From Trichomonas vaginalis G3 (Eukaryota; Parabasalia; Trichomonadida; Trichomonadidae): 64,000 nt of DNA. Positions 1 through 12,000 of the stretch are shown here, one piece after another. Positions within the stretch are counted from its first letter, which is position 1. Every line of letters starts with the position of its first letter. The notes beneath the pieces were generated by a model. It was not told the DNA's origin. It was given only the letters and a program-made list of their open reading frames with translations, and did no database searches. A program made the translations under genes and the position numbers. The stretch covers positions 2,170,001-2,234,000 of the forward strand of contig NC_067205.1 in the NCBI RefSeq assembly GCF_026262505.1, read 5' to 3'.

Positions 1-518
1 AACATAAACTCCTGGAACATTAGGGTCAAGTCTTCTTATTTTCTCAATATTTGCATACTGGTCTGTTTGTTCTCTAGCTTGTGGTTGTACTGAGTTTCTC
101 AAAGCGAACCATTCATAGTTTGCCCATGTTACTGTTTGAACTAAGTCAGAGTTAGAATATATCTTATATCCCATGAAAACTTCTGGAGCATATTGGTATC
201 CGACATAGAAATTCCATTGCAACCTTTCTTGTCAGACAACTTGGCAGAAGGTTTTATTTTTTCAATGTCTTGTTCCACGTATAAGAATGAGTTGTCAATA
301 GAAATAATATGAAACCTGTCGCAAGCAATATCTACTGTTGTTGAAGAACCTTCTCCAAACTCACCTACGTTTCCATAAGAAACAGCAGTTGTATATTCGT
401 AAGTTCCAGGAACTATTTCTGACCTTCTAATGGCATTGTCGCATTCGTTATACCATTCGGAAACATTTCCGTTCATAGCATCCAAAACTGTTGGCGTTAT
501 ATTCTGAGCGGCGTACAT
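1..518 (-). pseudogene. Capsid protein (double-jelly-roll type), element A, cut by window edge
   Basis: N-terminal part of the probable major capsid protein. It starts MYAAQNITPTVLDAMNG, directly downstream of a T-rich stretch followed by the start codon (CATATGAAATG context), exactly as in the copies at 31075 and 62268. The family assignment rests on the longer copy in element C, which shows the NP...ID.+YP segment shared with the element B capsid protein. It is part of a broken element and continues past position 1. Confidence 0.6.
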
Positions 519-557
519 TTCATATGGGTAAAAATATAGAATAGTTGGATTTATATG

Positions 558-3500
558 TCATAATAGAACCCACTCGTACCAAGCTTTACTTTTCCTGACT
601 GAGTTTTTAACTCTTCTTTTTCCTTCATTGCCACTACTTTCACTAGATGAAGTTACTTCTTCACTACTTTCACTTTGTTCTACTCTTCTTCTTTGGTGTC
701 GCTTTTGGTAACTTGCCCTCTGCTTCAAGTTGTTGCATCTTTGCCTCATGTTCACCTAGTATGTTGTAAATTTCCCATGTCCTTTTTGCCTTTGGGCTCT
801 GGTCGCCCATCTCAGGTAACCTATATCCTAGAAAGATTTTGTCATAGTTTGTATTTGAGTCGTCGCTTATTGTTTGCATGACTCTTTCCTGAGTTTCCGG
901 TTCAAGCTCTTCAAATATAGCTTGTCCATATGGAATAAGCTCGTTTCCAAATATATGTTTTTGTAGCCATTCTGGTTTTCTTTCCATGTTACCAATAATA
1001 TCTTTTGTGAATGGGAAAGCTTTTACCCAACGTTTCAGTCTTGCGTCATTTATTTCTGTAGTTGGTTTTATTTTGTCAAGGAACATGTTTTTCAATACTA
1101 ACATTTCATTTGGTACTGTCCATTTGAGTTTTCTTAAATATTCATCCCTTCTCGGTTCATTGTCTGCAAAGTAAGTTTTTATGACATTTTGTAAACTTTC
1201 GTTTGCAAGGTCATGTACAATAGGTTCTCTTCCTTCTCTCTCCCTAACTTTCTTTCTAAACTCTTCACCAAATATACCATCTCTATGGTTCTGTGTAGTT
1301 CTTTGAGATAAATGTTCTAGAACGTCAGGTGTTATATTTCCATCAGCCATGTTCATTTCATACTGGTCCAAAATATCTGCATGTTTCATATCTTTCAATG
1401 GCATTAAAGCCGCGCTGAAAATACCAGCTATATCTGGTTCACCATTCACTTCCATTGCGTCTACAACTTCTTGGAATTGTGGTTGTAAGTTTATGAACCA
1501 CCTATCCGGATTAGCTTTATGACCCCATCTCATTGTAGTTCCATAGTCTGCAGAAACAAAAGTAGGTTTGTTTCCATATTGGTTAGGTTCTGAATGAACT
1601 TTAAACAATGTTTCATTTCTATATGTTTTGGTGAAATTTAACCTTTATTTTCACCGAGTTCAGCCAAAGATTGAACGTTATATGGTCGTAAGTAAAAAGG
1701 ATTGTTGTATTTGCGTACACTTTCTTTCAGTTCTTCCATTCTATGCTGAATATTTTCATCTGATGTTGGAGTCTTTTGTATGTCGGCGAACATTTTTCGA
1801 TATTCTTCTACTATGTCAGCCGAATTTTTCTTAGACTCTTGGAGAGATTCCATATTCTCCGCATACTCTTGTTGAGGTCAAGATTTTTCGGCTGTTCCAA
1901 ATCTTCATCTAGTTCTGTGAAGTTAGTTTCCAAAGGAGGGACTTGTTCGTTTCCTTCAGGCTCTTCTAGCTGTTGTTGCTGAACTATTTCTTCCATGTCT
2001 GGTTGTATCTGAACTTCTTCCTGTGGAGTTTCTTGTACCTCATCTGCTGCATTTCATATATTCCGAGACCGTTTTTAACAAGTTCCCTATTTAAGTCATC
2101 CGCATTCATAACCCTTTCTTCTTTCGTTCCGTCTCTATTTTTTTACGCGTTTCATGAAGATAGTTGAATTATCATTTATCTCTGACACCAAATATCTCGG
2201 AGTAAATTCAGTCATGTCATTTGGATGATATGCTATTAAATCATATCCCTTAGCGAGCTTGTATTTTCCAGGTTTGAAATTATATCCCATTTGGTGCTGA
2301 ACCATAAAGCTAAATAGGTTCGGGTCAGTATTTCCTTCCTTGAACTTTCTAATAGCTTCTTTATATCTGTCACTAAAGTCAAGAGTATCTGGGTAACCAT
2401 AATTTTCCTTAAGCATTTTTAAGAATTCTTGGTTTCCTTGTTCTCTACTTCTTTTATGTCCTTGCTCTGTTTGTGGTTGTTGCTGTGCAGTGTTTTGAAC
2501 TGTTGGTTGCTGTGCAGTGTTTTGAACTGTTGGTTGTGGTGCTGGATTTTGAACTGTTGGTTGTGGTGCTGGATTTTGAACTGTTGGTTGTTGTTGTTGT
2601 TTTGGTGCATGCCTGTGTCTGTGTCCATGTGACGATGTAAATGTTTTAGGTAGTCCTGGTGCAGGTGCTTCTCTTGGAGGGTTTGGTGGTATATAAGTTC
2701 CACTAGCTAGTATATAAGTTCCACCAGCTGGTATATAAGTTCCACCAGCTGGCACATATGTTCCATCTGCAGCATAATGTCCTACCTGACTTTTCGTTTT
2801 TAAAAAAGCATTTACTAGGTCTGTTTTGGTCTGTTGTAACTCTTTTTCTTGACTTTCCACAAAAGTTGCTCTAACGGCGTCATAGGCACTTTGAACTGCC
2901 TGTCTCGTTGCTGCATCTGTTATTTTCGTCATATTTTGTGCTACTTCTCTTAACTCTTTGTCGAAACCTTCAGACTTCAGTTTCTTTCCAGATGAGAAGT
3001 CGTTCACTAGTTTCACCTTACTATGAAGAGCTTCGAAGGCATTCTTAAAGTCAGCATTCATTAAAGCTTCATTTGAACTGTCTTCATCCGCTTGTATTTT
3101 TGTCCTTATTGACCCTATAAGTTGGGCTGCTTTGGCGTTGGCTTGGGCATCTAACCAGTCATTATTAGCTTTTATATATTCTGCACTTTTCATTGCCTTT
3201 TGCATGGCTGCGTCGTTATTTTTACTTTCTTGTGCTAAGTTTTCATACTGTACGGTTTGGTTTTGCAACTGTAAAAGTTTTTCTGCCTTTACATTTGCTT
3301 CAACTCTTTTTTATACTCATCGCTATCCATATATGTCTTCAGGGCTTTTTGTTTTATTTCTTCATCTTTCAGTACTTTATATTGAGTAGTATGGTTTTTC
3401 AAATTTATAACATCTTGTTCCATTTTTGCTACTTCTGCTGCTTTTTCTGACACTTTTTTCGCATATTCCTCTGTACTTAGTTCTTTCAGTTGTTCTTCTT

Positions 3501-3906
3501 TCTTCTTTTTCTCTACGTTTAACTCATTGAGTTTCTTTGTGTGTCTGTCATATTCTAGTTTCTTTTCGTTTTCACTTATTTGTTTCTGTATGTCTATGTT
3601 TGACTTTTTGACATCTGTTATTTGATTTTTGAGTGAACTCAAATTCATTTGACTTTGAGGGTTATAAGCTGTTCCGTCTGCAGCTCCACCATAGCCTGCC
3701 ATTTTCGCTAAAAGTGCTGCTCTTAAACCTCCACTCTGTGCACCAATAACTCGGTTTAAAAGCATAGGGTTGCTTGACATTTGTTGCAACATAGTGGGGT
3801 CATTCATAATTTGTTGTTGCAACTGTTGTTGTGGTGTCAGTTTTACTATTGGATGTTTCAATGCTCTCTTCCTCTTACGTATATTCTTACGTAGCTTACG
3901 TGGCAT
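558..3906 (-). pseudogene. Coiled-coil/proline-rich capsid-operon protein, element A
   Basis: This is the copy of the large gene that precedes the capsid gene in elements A, C and D. The product begins with a very basic segment (MPRKLRKNIRKRKRALKHP) suited to binding DNA. A glutamine/methionine-rich part, a long charged coiled coil, a PTVQNPAPQ-type proline/glutamine repeat and a conserved C-terminal half follow. I do not recognise the family. Position directly upstream of the capsid gene suggests a scaffold, core or minor virion protein (inference). It is broken, with about five or six breaks. Confidence 0.6.
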
Positions 3907-4147
3907 TTTAAGTGAAGTTAAAAAGCGGTTTTTGACAGATGTTTATATGACACTTTTTGTTCAGCACAAAAAACTACTCGGTCAAAGTGTTGTCAGTTTT
4001 GTAAAATAACCGTCCTATCTCATTCTATAAGGGGAAAAGGCTTCTCAAAGTATACTTCCTTGGAACACCCGTAACTTTTCCTGTAGCGACGATAGACCCT
4101 TACTTGTCCGGACAAAGTTATACTATTTTGAGTGCTCTACAAAAAAG

Positions 4148-4909
4148 TCAACGGCTACCTCTCTCATATTCTATCTTGTCATATATAAACTCATAGTCAT
4201 GTATGTCCTCTAACCATCTCATAACGGTTTCCAAACCACTTTTATCGGATGTAAAGTAAAAGCATGGATGGTTATGTAAAACGTCTAAAGTTTCTAAAGA
4301 GTCTCTCAAAGTCCAGTCTACTTGGTATTGAAAATCCCATGTGTTATAGAACGGCGGGTCCACTATAAAGAAAACATTTTCCTTGTCTTTATATTTTTCA
4401 TACAACTCTGTCCAATGACATCTCACAAACTCTATACCCTCAATATATTTTTCTATGTCCTCTTTGAAAACATTTGTATAGTTAAGATATAAAACTTTTG
4501 ACATAAGTGTTTCAATGTCATGAACTCTTATAGAACCACTATATAATAGTCTAGCAGATATACTATCCCAGTCTATATATTCTGCTTTTTTCAAAACCTC
4601 TCTCACAATATTTTTCTTATCTAATGGTATACGTTCCATCTTACCTATAGGTATCTTTTCTTTTAACTCTTTCAATATTTTGTTAGTGTCTGGAATATGT
4701 TTGAGACGGTCCATATAGTTGTCGAAGTCATTGCATATAATCTTTGAGTCTGGGAATATTATATGGCACAAATGGGATATATAGAAACTTCCACCGAACA
4801 AATCTACAAATGTTAGACCATTCGGTAGTTTCTTAAGTTCTCTCAATATAATATCTTTACATCTACTCTTATTTCCAAAGAACGGTAACGGTGGTTTTGT
4901 AAAATTCAT
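4148..4909 (-). CDS. D12-class (Dam-like) N6-adenine DNA methylase, element A
   Basis: A predicted adenine-N6 DNA methyltransferase. The N-terminal PFFGNKSRCKD segment followed by FVDLFGGSF fits the AdoMet-binding motif of the D12/Dam class (normally FxGxK...DxFxGxG). VDPPFYNT at about residues 189-196 is the catalytic DPP(Y/F) motif. The 253-residue length is near the family norm of 250-300. Start context is TATATATAAATG after a T-rich box, like other genes of this element family. A close copy lies at 49460-50287 in element C. The target site is not provable from sequence; Dam relatives often use GATC, which is the centre of palindromes in this element family (see 5020-5033). Confidence 0.8.
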   Translation of the reverse strand: MNFTKPPLPFFGNKSRCKDIILRELKKLPNGLTFVDLFGGSFYISHLCHIIFPDSKIICNDFDNYMDRLKHIPDTNKILKELKEKIPIGKMERIPLDKKNIVREVLKKAEYIDWDSISARLLYSGSIRVHDIETLMSKVLYLNYTNVFKEDIEKYIEGIEFVRCHWTELYEKYKDKENVFFIVDPPFYNTWDFQYQVDWTLRDSLETLDVLHNHPCFYFTSDKSGLETVMRWLEDIHDYEFIYDKIEYERGSR

Positions 4910-4924
4910 TTATATATAATAATA

Positions 4925-5220
4925 AAAATGTTTTTTCCTGAAAAGTGACAGAAAAGTGACAAAACATTTACGATGAAATCATGAAAATTCATGAGGGTGA
5001 GAAAACAGGTGAAAAAACGGGTGAGATCTCACCTCTTCACCTAAACATTATTTTTGGGTCCTTTACACTCATTACGATGAAGTCTTGACAAAACATTTAC
5101 GTTCATGTTTGACAAAACATTTACGAAGAAGTCTTGACAAAACATTTACGAAGAAGAAGTCTTGACAAAACATGTACGTTCATGTTTGACAAAACATGAA
5201 AACATATATAATTTGTGAAA
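4925..5220. repeat. Iteron and GATC-palindrome block, element A
   Basis: Short direct repeats of the type TTGACAAAACATTTACGAAG recur several times at 5085-5200. A perfect palindrome GGTGAGATCTCACC (5020-5033) is flanked by GGTGA/TTCACC half-copies. The same combination is repeated many times in element C (37784-42992). It lies between the methylase gene and the element terminus, so a replication-origin or regulatory role is plausible (inference). Confidence 0.75.
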
Positions 5221-5266
5221 AGCTCCTGGAAGACCCGTATATATAAGAACTTCATTGATACTAAAA

Positions 5267-5313
5267 CATCATCAGGGCTAGAAGGCACGAAGTGCCTGGA
5301 AGCCCCACTACCT
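5267..5313 (-). repeat. Terminal hairpin motif of element A
   Basis: Read on the minus strand: AGGTAGTGGGGCTTCCA, then a 5-bp stem GGCAC-TTC-GTGCC, then TTCTAGCCCT. The same framework with different but still self-complementary stems occurs at both ends of C and at the start of D. GGGCT and AGCCC can form an outer stem around the inner hairpin. Confidence 0.75.
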
Positions 5314-7091
5314 TTTTTTTTTTTTTTTATCTTGATTCACATTTGTATGTAAATTAGTATTAACTTATTAATATTTATCAACTCCATGATTCAAATTTAT
5401 TGATGTCAATAAAATTCATTTATATTATGAATATTAGACTATGTATGGTATGTGTGTTCTGGTAACATTAAAATCTCATATACTGGCAATTTGGCACTTT
5501 TTGTCACTTTTCAGAAGTGATTCCACTCTCAATTTTGAACTTTTTTTAAAAAAATAAGTAGAAAAATAATATTGCAATATATTGAAAACCCTATATCCAT
5601 CGTTTATTTGGCGATAATTTTTTTGTAAAGTGTCAAAATTTTTTTGACATTCGCACTTTTCAAGTTCGTATATATATCAACATTAATATTTTCCCAAAAA
5701 AAATCGAAAAATAATTGTGTACCTGCACGGTGAAAAGTATAGAAATTATTCAAAAAGTATTCAATTTTAATATATAAAAAAATCCGAAAATTTCTTTAAA
5801 ATCATTTTTCTGCTTTAAATACATAGTTTATACAATTTTTAAATCGATAGTTTTACTTTTAAATTGTGGCTTTAATTATTTCTCATAGTAGTATTGTATG
5901 AAATCATAGAATAATATAATCAAAAAATATTATACTTTACTGATACGAGTTTTCTATGGTTTTTGATATTTTAAAAAATAAATAAAAGCATTTCTAAAGT
6001 AAGAATTATTTTTTGGTTTTCGAGATTCATTTTTATATTTGTAATCATAATATATAGTCAATTTTGCACCAATGTATATATATTCCAATAAGAATTATAT
6101 GTGAGGTGTATGGTCCTGATTTATTAAAACAAACAAAAAATGATATTTGCATTTTACGAATTACATTATATTTAAGTTGTAAAACAAACCTACAGTAGAA
6201 TGTAGATACATTTCTACTTCTTTTAAAGATGGATTTATATCCAAAACAGAATATAATCTCATTATTCTTATTTTTTGATTAAATTAGAGTTACTTTTAGA
6301 TATTCAGCATATATGACGTATTTCTTTACATGTTTCATCTGCAAAAATCATAGATAGGTTATAAGAGGCAAAATCACATTTGGATGTTCATGAATATAGT
6401 TACTTTGCCAATCTAACATCATAATATGGTAATATATGACAATGACAATTTTAGCATTGATGATTATTATTGAGAATTAACTAAATTTATGAGAATTCAA
6501 ATATTAAATTTTGCTTCACCAAATATTATTCTGTATTAGTGACAGATATTACTTCTTGGTCTGGTACTTACTCTAACTCCTGAATGTTATCTGTTCGTAC
6601 CTCAAAACCAGAGTGGAGGCACTTCTCACTTTTCATGAAATTTCAGATTTCCCGAACTCGATTTTAATAATTGTTTTAGAATGCTAATATAATGTATAAT
6701 TTATTTATCCAATCAAAATTTAAAAAAGTTCAGTATTTGCCATTTTAGACTTCAAGCTCGCGACACATTAACCGCTTTTTTAAAAATTGAGACTGACATC
6801 TCTAAAATCTTCTAAAAAATCCAAATATCTAATAAAATCATATCATTAAAAATCCTCTCAATTTTAAAATTTTTTATAAATTGAGACTTAGATCTCTAAT
6901 ATCTTCTAAAAAATCCATATCTCACAAAAAAACTAAGTTTTATTTTCACATTCAATTTCCCCAAAAAAATCTTTTTACCTAACAGCAAGGCAGAAATTTG
7001 AAACGAAGTTTCAAATTTCTCAAGCTTGCATTCTGGGCACGTAAGTGCCCAGAATGCTAAAAGGCGCGTAGCGCCGTCGCTGAAAATCAAA
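5314..7091. other. AT-rich spacer with no convincing gene
   Basis: Host-like DNA between elements A and B. No frame shows recognisable protein sequence; the few open frames are short and low-complexity. It contains scattered AAAAGTGACA-like pieces (for example near 5500-5515, inverted) that resemble the ends of MITEs seen elsewhere in the window, so old non-autonomous copies may lie here. Three consecutive perfect hairpins at 6992-7075 are listed separately. Confidence 0.6.
6992..7075. repeat. Cluster of three adjacent perfect hairpins
   Basis: Three hairpins in a row: AGAAATTTGAAAC (6992-7004) with its complement 7008-7020; GCATTCTGGGCAC (7028-7040) with its complement 7045-7057; and GGCGC-GTA-GCGCC (7063-7075). 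The last resembles the inner terminal hairpin of the C-family elements. The cluster ends about 20 bp before the left end of element B, just outside its target duplication. It may be a remnant of a hairpin-type non-autonomous element. Confidence 0.7.
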
Positions 7092-7097
7092 TTTATT
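7092..7097. repeat. Target-site duplication of element B, left (TTTATT)
   Basis: TTTATT directly precedes the AG start of the left terminal repeat and recurs at 52974-52979 directly after the CT end of the right terminal repeat. A 6-bp duplication is typical for Polinton integration. Confidence 0.85.
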
Positions 7098-7374
7098 AGT
7101 AGTAGGATATGATGGGTTTTGTGACTTTTTTTGTAAACGTAAGAATTCATACAATATCGAGCGATTTTGTATCATTTTTTTTAACATATGAAGTAAAAAA
7201 TGTATGATTCTTACGGTTTTTATTCTTACATTTTTGAATAAATCAAGATTTAAAAAATTTTCAAAATTGTAAGACATTTACACTCAGCCCATACATAATG
7301 AAATAAAAAATAAAAAAATTTTTAAAAAATAAACCATTAAAAAATTAACATTAATTTTAAAATAATTTATTTTT
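7098..7374 (+). repeat. Left terminal inverted repeat of element B
   Basis: It starts AGTAGTAGGATATGATGGG. Its reverse complement is found at the right end in three pieces because element C and a MITE inserted there. The inner part (7215-7374) matches 27221-27381 and the outer part matches 52199-52303 plus 52957-52973. Only a handful of differences are visible by eye. Confidence 0.9.
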
Positions 7375-7389
7375 TTATTCTTACATAAA
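7368..7389 (+). promoter_or_regulatory. Start-proximal T-box motif (example) of element genes
   Basis: TTTTTTTATTCTTACATAA lies immediately before the ATG of the first gene. The same arrangement, a TTTTTATT box 6-12 bases before a start codon set in TAAATG or AAATG, precedes most genes of element B (for example 9052, 12652, 17010 minus, 17569 minus, 21639 minus, 25953 minus) and many of element C (49329, 49484, 50287 minus). It probably serves as a virus-type promoter or initiator (inference). Confidence 0.5.
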
Positions 7390-7769
7390 TGACCCAACAA
7401 GTAAAACCAGATAAAATGGATTATCGAATTTTAGAGGATGGTGTTCCTGTTTATATTCAAAGATTTAAAGGGAAGCAATATTATAGAATTGTTAATCCTG
7501 AATATCTTAAACATCAATTTAAAAAGGAAGACTGTGAATTATTAAACGTTAATGAATATGAAACCAATAAATCAAAATTGAAATATAAATATATTGGAAG
7601 TGATGAAAGATGCAAAGATAAAGATAAAGTTTATACAGTTTCATATAATGAATGGAAAACCAATAAGATAAGAAAACATTTAGGAGATTATGGGAAATGT
7701 TCTGAATTCTTTAAATCTAGTATATACGAGAGAGTAAAAGAAATTAGAAATAATTATTTTCATGAATAA
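7389..7769 (+). CDS. Hypothetical protein, first gene of element B
   Basis: A 126-residue lysine- and tyrosine-rich protein that I do not recognise. It is soluble by composition, with no membrane segment or obvious metal-binding motif. It lies directly inside the left terminal repeat with the T-box/TAAATG start context. Being the first gene of a Polinton it may have an early or regulatory role, but nothing in the sequence shows this. Confidence 0.55.
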   Translation: MTQQVKPDKMDYRILEDGVPVYIQRFKGKQYYRIVNPEYLKHQFKKEDCELLNVNEYETNKSKLKYKYIGSDERCKDKDKVYTVSYNEWKTNKIRKHLGDYGKCSEFFKSSIYERVKEIRNNYFHE

Positions 7770-7895
7770 AAGATTCACTACCATAATGAAATAAAAAATA
7801 AAAAATTTTTTTAAAAATAAACTTTAAAAATTCATGTCTTACGAAAAATTAAAACTTAGTTATGTTTATTATTTTATTTTTTTATTTTGTATGAA

Positions 7896-9002
7896 ATGAG
7901 CGTCAAAACTAACAACGTTAAAAAATTAGGATTCACAAACGAGGAAATAAAGGATATATTAGAGGAGGTAGGTTATGAAGTTAATAAATATTATTTAAGA
8001 AATTGTCAAAAATTTGCCGAGTTATTAAATGATTTAGATTATGATGGAACAATGAATAAAGATGATGTTATAAATTTCTTATATCCTACATCTGAAGAAG
8101 AAAAACCTAAAGAACCTGATGTTTTTCCCGAATATTATGAAGAACGGATTAAAGATGATGAATACAATGAAATTGAAAGACTGAAAAAAATAAGAGATGA
8201 AATAGATGAAAAAATTAAGGAATTAAGAGAAGTTGAAAAATATAATGAAAATGAAGTAGAGGGTTTAATGAATATCCCAGCTTCAGAATCAGAAGTACAG
8301 AAATCTCATGAAGAAAGATATAAAAATTATGTCTCAGAATCAACACAAAATTTATTAGATGGTGAAATAGACGAAACACTTTCAGAAGAAGGTACTAAAT
8401 TTATTCGTAAACATAAGTTACAATTTATTGATAATGAAGAATACCCTTGTATCTTATTTTCACCCCCTCTCGATTCTGAGAAATTCAAAAAAGCTCTTAA
8501 AAACGTGACATATGCAACTAATACGATTAAGAAAGAAGATCATGATATTTACACAAATTATTATTTAAATAAATGCACAGGTGTTGATAAAGTTTTTGAT
8601 TTATTAGATAAAATATCAAAAGAAACCATTGGAACCTATAAAATTTTGTGTGATTGTGGTTTCATTGTTGAAGATACCAATAATGTTTCATATGAAAGAA
8701 CAGCACCGAAGGAAGACGAAGTTGAAAGGTCTATACCATTCGTTATTAAGAACATAAAAGATATGAAAACTTATAAGCATTATATTTATTCATTTATTTC
8801 AGAAAAAATGGAAGCAACCCATAAAACATCTTCTCATCATTTTATAGCTATTCATACATTCCTTTTCAAAGTTGTGAAATTAAATAAGACAGGAATTAGA
8901 TTTAATGTATCAGGGTACGCATTCTTGAGTAAATTAAAATGTATCCGTCACGTTGCAGATGATAAAAATTTATGTGTTCTTAATTCATTTTATGGGCTTT
9001 AA
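7896..9002 (+). CDS. Hypothetical acidic protein, element B
   Basis: About 368 residues if translation starts at MSVKTNNVKK (7896), chosen because the T-rich box and GAAATG context sit right before it; an upstream in-frame ATG at 7887 is possible. The N-terminal third has an EF-hand-like phrase (LNDLDYDGTMNKDDVINFLY), which could be coincidence. A charged coiled-coil stretch follows (about residues 90-130), then a conserved-looking C-terminal half with a CDCGF motif. I do not recognise the family. Confidence 0.55.
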   Translation: MSVKTNNVKKLGFTNEEIKDILEEVGYEVNKYYLRNCQKFAELLNDLDYDGTMNKDDVINFLYPTSEEEKPKEPDVFPEYYEERIKDDEYNEIERLKKIRDEIDEKIKELREVEKYNENEVEGLMNIPASESEVQKSHEERYKNYVSESTQNLLDGEIDETLSEEGTKFIRKHKLQFIDNEEYPCILFSPPLDSEKFKKALKNVTYATNTIKKEDHDIYTNYYLNKCTGVDKVFDLLDKISKETIGTYKILCDCGFIVEDTNNVSYERTAPKEDEVERSIPFVIKNIKDMKTYKHYIYSFISEKMEATHKTSSHHFIAIHTFLFKVVKLNKTGIRFNVSGYAFLSKLKCIRHVADDKNLCVLNSFYGL

Positions 9003-9051
9003 AAAATAAACTTTATTTTTATTTATTTTTTAATTTTTTATTCTTACATAA

Positions 9052-12000
9052 ATGAACAAAAACGGAACAACTAAAATGAATGATAATCAAATTAGAGCAG
9101 AAGGTAGAAGGTTATTTAAACGCTTCTATAACATTCCTGATGTGTTAATCCTAAAACCGTAGAAGCTATTTAAATGAAGCAATAGATGCATATGAAGGGT
9201 TTGACATTTCATCAGAAAGTGAGAGATTAGCGAGAATGTTAAATGTTAATATTGATTTCTATTATTGTGATCCTCAACCAGAAGACGTGGACATAAATAA
9301 GGTAGACTTTCCATTAGTGGAATCAATAATGATAGATCCAGAATTTGAAACAGTAAATATTTTATTAACACAGAGTCCATGTGGAAAACTTCACGCTGAC
9401 AGAATAACAGACGTTGAAGCACTCACCGGCTATAAAGTTTGTCCATATTGTAAAGAAGAAGTTTATTCTATCCGTGATGATCCAGAAAGGAAAAACCAAA
9501 GAAGATTTTTAAAGCATTGTGAGAAATGTAAAGAAAATAATGGAAGATTAATTCAAGACGTTCAGTTGCAAAAGACACAGCAACCATATGCACCACATAT
9601 TACGAAACAGAAGATATATCAGTGGTTATTAGCTCACAATTTGCAGAAATATTATAAACCGACAAGATATTATATTACTTTTGACTTTGAAACATTAGAG
9701 ACTAAAGAAGAATTACAACTTTCTGAGTGTGCAACTTTGAATGCTTACTTAAAACCATTCATGGTATCATCAACGGTTAAATTAAATCGATAAAACATAT
9801 ACGAGGAATTTTTGCTTAACTTCGAGTGATTCTTTTATTTCTGATTGGATTGAGTTTTTATTTTCAACCTGTTCATTAGTTGTAAATCAAATATGAGTCA
9901 ATACAATGAATTATTGAAGTCGCAAACGGCGGGACTTTGTCCCATACATTAAATGAAAAACAGAAGGAAGCATTTAAAGAACTTCTAGATGAGGAATTCA
10001 ATAAAGTGAATATCATAGGTTTTAATTCGGGAAAGTTTGATTTAAATTTAATTCTTCGTGATTTAAACACTGCAAAATGGAAAATAAAATCAATGCTGGG
10101 TTATCTTCACAATTTAAGCAAATCATTGTAAAGAAAACAAACGTTCCATATGAATTGAGATTTATTGACATCAGAAATTATATAGCGGGTGGGACATTAG
10201 ACCAATTCACTCAAGATTTCGAAACAATAAATCACGTGTTAAATCCTTTTTCCCTTATCAATTTATCACATGGGAGAATTACGAAGAAGAATTATATAAA
10301 GAGGAACCATTCACGAAAGATTCATTTTATTCAGCATTAACCCAAGAAACTATATCAGATAGTGATTATCAAATATATCTCAATGATGCTAAAAATTTTA
10401 AGAATAGATTAGAATATTTTATTCATTATTGCAATAAAGATGTTGAAATTATGATTGACCCAATCGATAAAATTATTGAAGAAACATTTGTTTATAAAAT
10501 TGACATGCTTCATAATCTTTCTTTATCATCGAATGCTTCAATGATTCGTTACGCTTTAGCATATAAAGACTTTAATCCTAATGAAAAATATCCTGAGGAA
10601 GAGATAGAATCAAGTTTTGAATTAACGAAAAAGTATTGGAAATATAAAATTGAATCATATAAGAAACAAGATGAAAAAGCAGAAAGGGATACTAAAAATA
10701 ATGTTTCAATGGATGATTTTCAATACTATCACGATTTAATCCTTTCATCTAAATGCAAAATGTGTGGTAAAGCGTTTACATATGCAAATAAACCAACATT
10801 GGATAGAATAGATAATGAAAAACCACATACCAAAGAAAATTGTCAGTTAATGTGTTGTTATTGCAATGTCGTAAAATCAAATAAAATGAAGATGTTCAAC
10901 ATTTAAGAATCAATTTAAGAAATTATGCATTAAAAAATAATTTACCAATGACTCTAGATTCAGTTGAAGCTTATCACATTCTCCGTAATGGAATTACTGG
11001 TGGTTTATCAAATGTTCAACATAGAGTAAATCTTAAAGGAATCACGCACATTAATAAACTTTCATATAATCCAGAAACTAAAACTGTATCAAATGAGGAC
11101 ACTTCCAACATCATGACTCATTTCGTTGGTGTTGACTTTAATTCATTATATCCTTCATCATTTTCATCTAATCCTCATGATTTCATTCAATATACTGACC
11201 ATAAAATGTATATGCCGGGAAGATTGAATGGTGTTATCATTTGTGATACAGCAACAAAGAAAGCAAAAGCACTGGGAATATTAAAAGAAAAATACTTTAT
11301 TCGTGGCTGAAGTAAAGGGTCACATTGATGAAAAATACATTAATGATTACATAAACTTTTTACCGATAATAAGAAACTTAGATATTATCACAGATGAAAA
11401 AACAATTGGCAGTTTTATGTATAATTACATGAAATCAAACAATCTACCAGTTGACCAGAAACAGAGGAAATTAACTCAGTTAGCATCAACACACAACCAA
11501 TATCAACCATTTTCTTCTTATTATCTTTGGTATCTAATAGACAGATTTCATTTTATCATCGATGATATTCAATCAATTTTAACATTTACGAAAAACACTT
11601 GTTTTAATGAATTTGCGAACGAATTTATGAACGAAAGACAAAAGGCTGAATTAGAAGGAAATAAAGGAAAAAGTTTATTTTGCAAGATTTCGCTTAATGG
11701 ATCATATGGTTACGATGCAATGAATACACAAAATTACGCAAAGACTAAAATAATGAATGCACAGAAGGCACGCGTTGCATGTAATGTCAATAAGTTTAAA
11801 AACATAAGAGAAATAGGTGAAGATACATATCAAGTGATGCTTAAAGATAGATTTTATAGATGTGATACATGTTTACAAGAGGCATTTCACTTTAGATAAC
11901 GCAAAATACTGGTATTTAGTTTTCATTTATGATTTTATGTATAAATGCATGAATGTTAATCGTTTTCATTTCATTGAAGGTGATACTGATTCATCTTATT

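Larger units (their letters stand above)
1..5313 (-). mobile_element. Element A: virus-like element (C-family), one end only
   Basis: The right-hand end of a Maverick/Polinton-like element whose other end lies outside the window. Reading inward from 5313 it holds a terminal hairpin motif, an iteron and palindrome block (about 4925-5215), an adenine methylase gene, a coiled-coil capsid-operon gene and the start of a capsid gene. DNA of the last two is very close to elements C and D in this window, so it is young. The terminus reads AGGTAGTGGGGCTTCC on the minus strand. The capsid operon lies next to the methylase, whereas in C the two are at opposite ends. It is broken, with roughly half a dozen or more breaks in the visible part. 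Confidence 0.8.
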
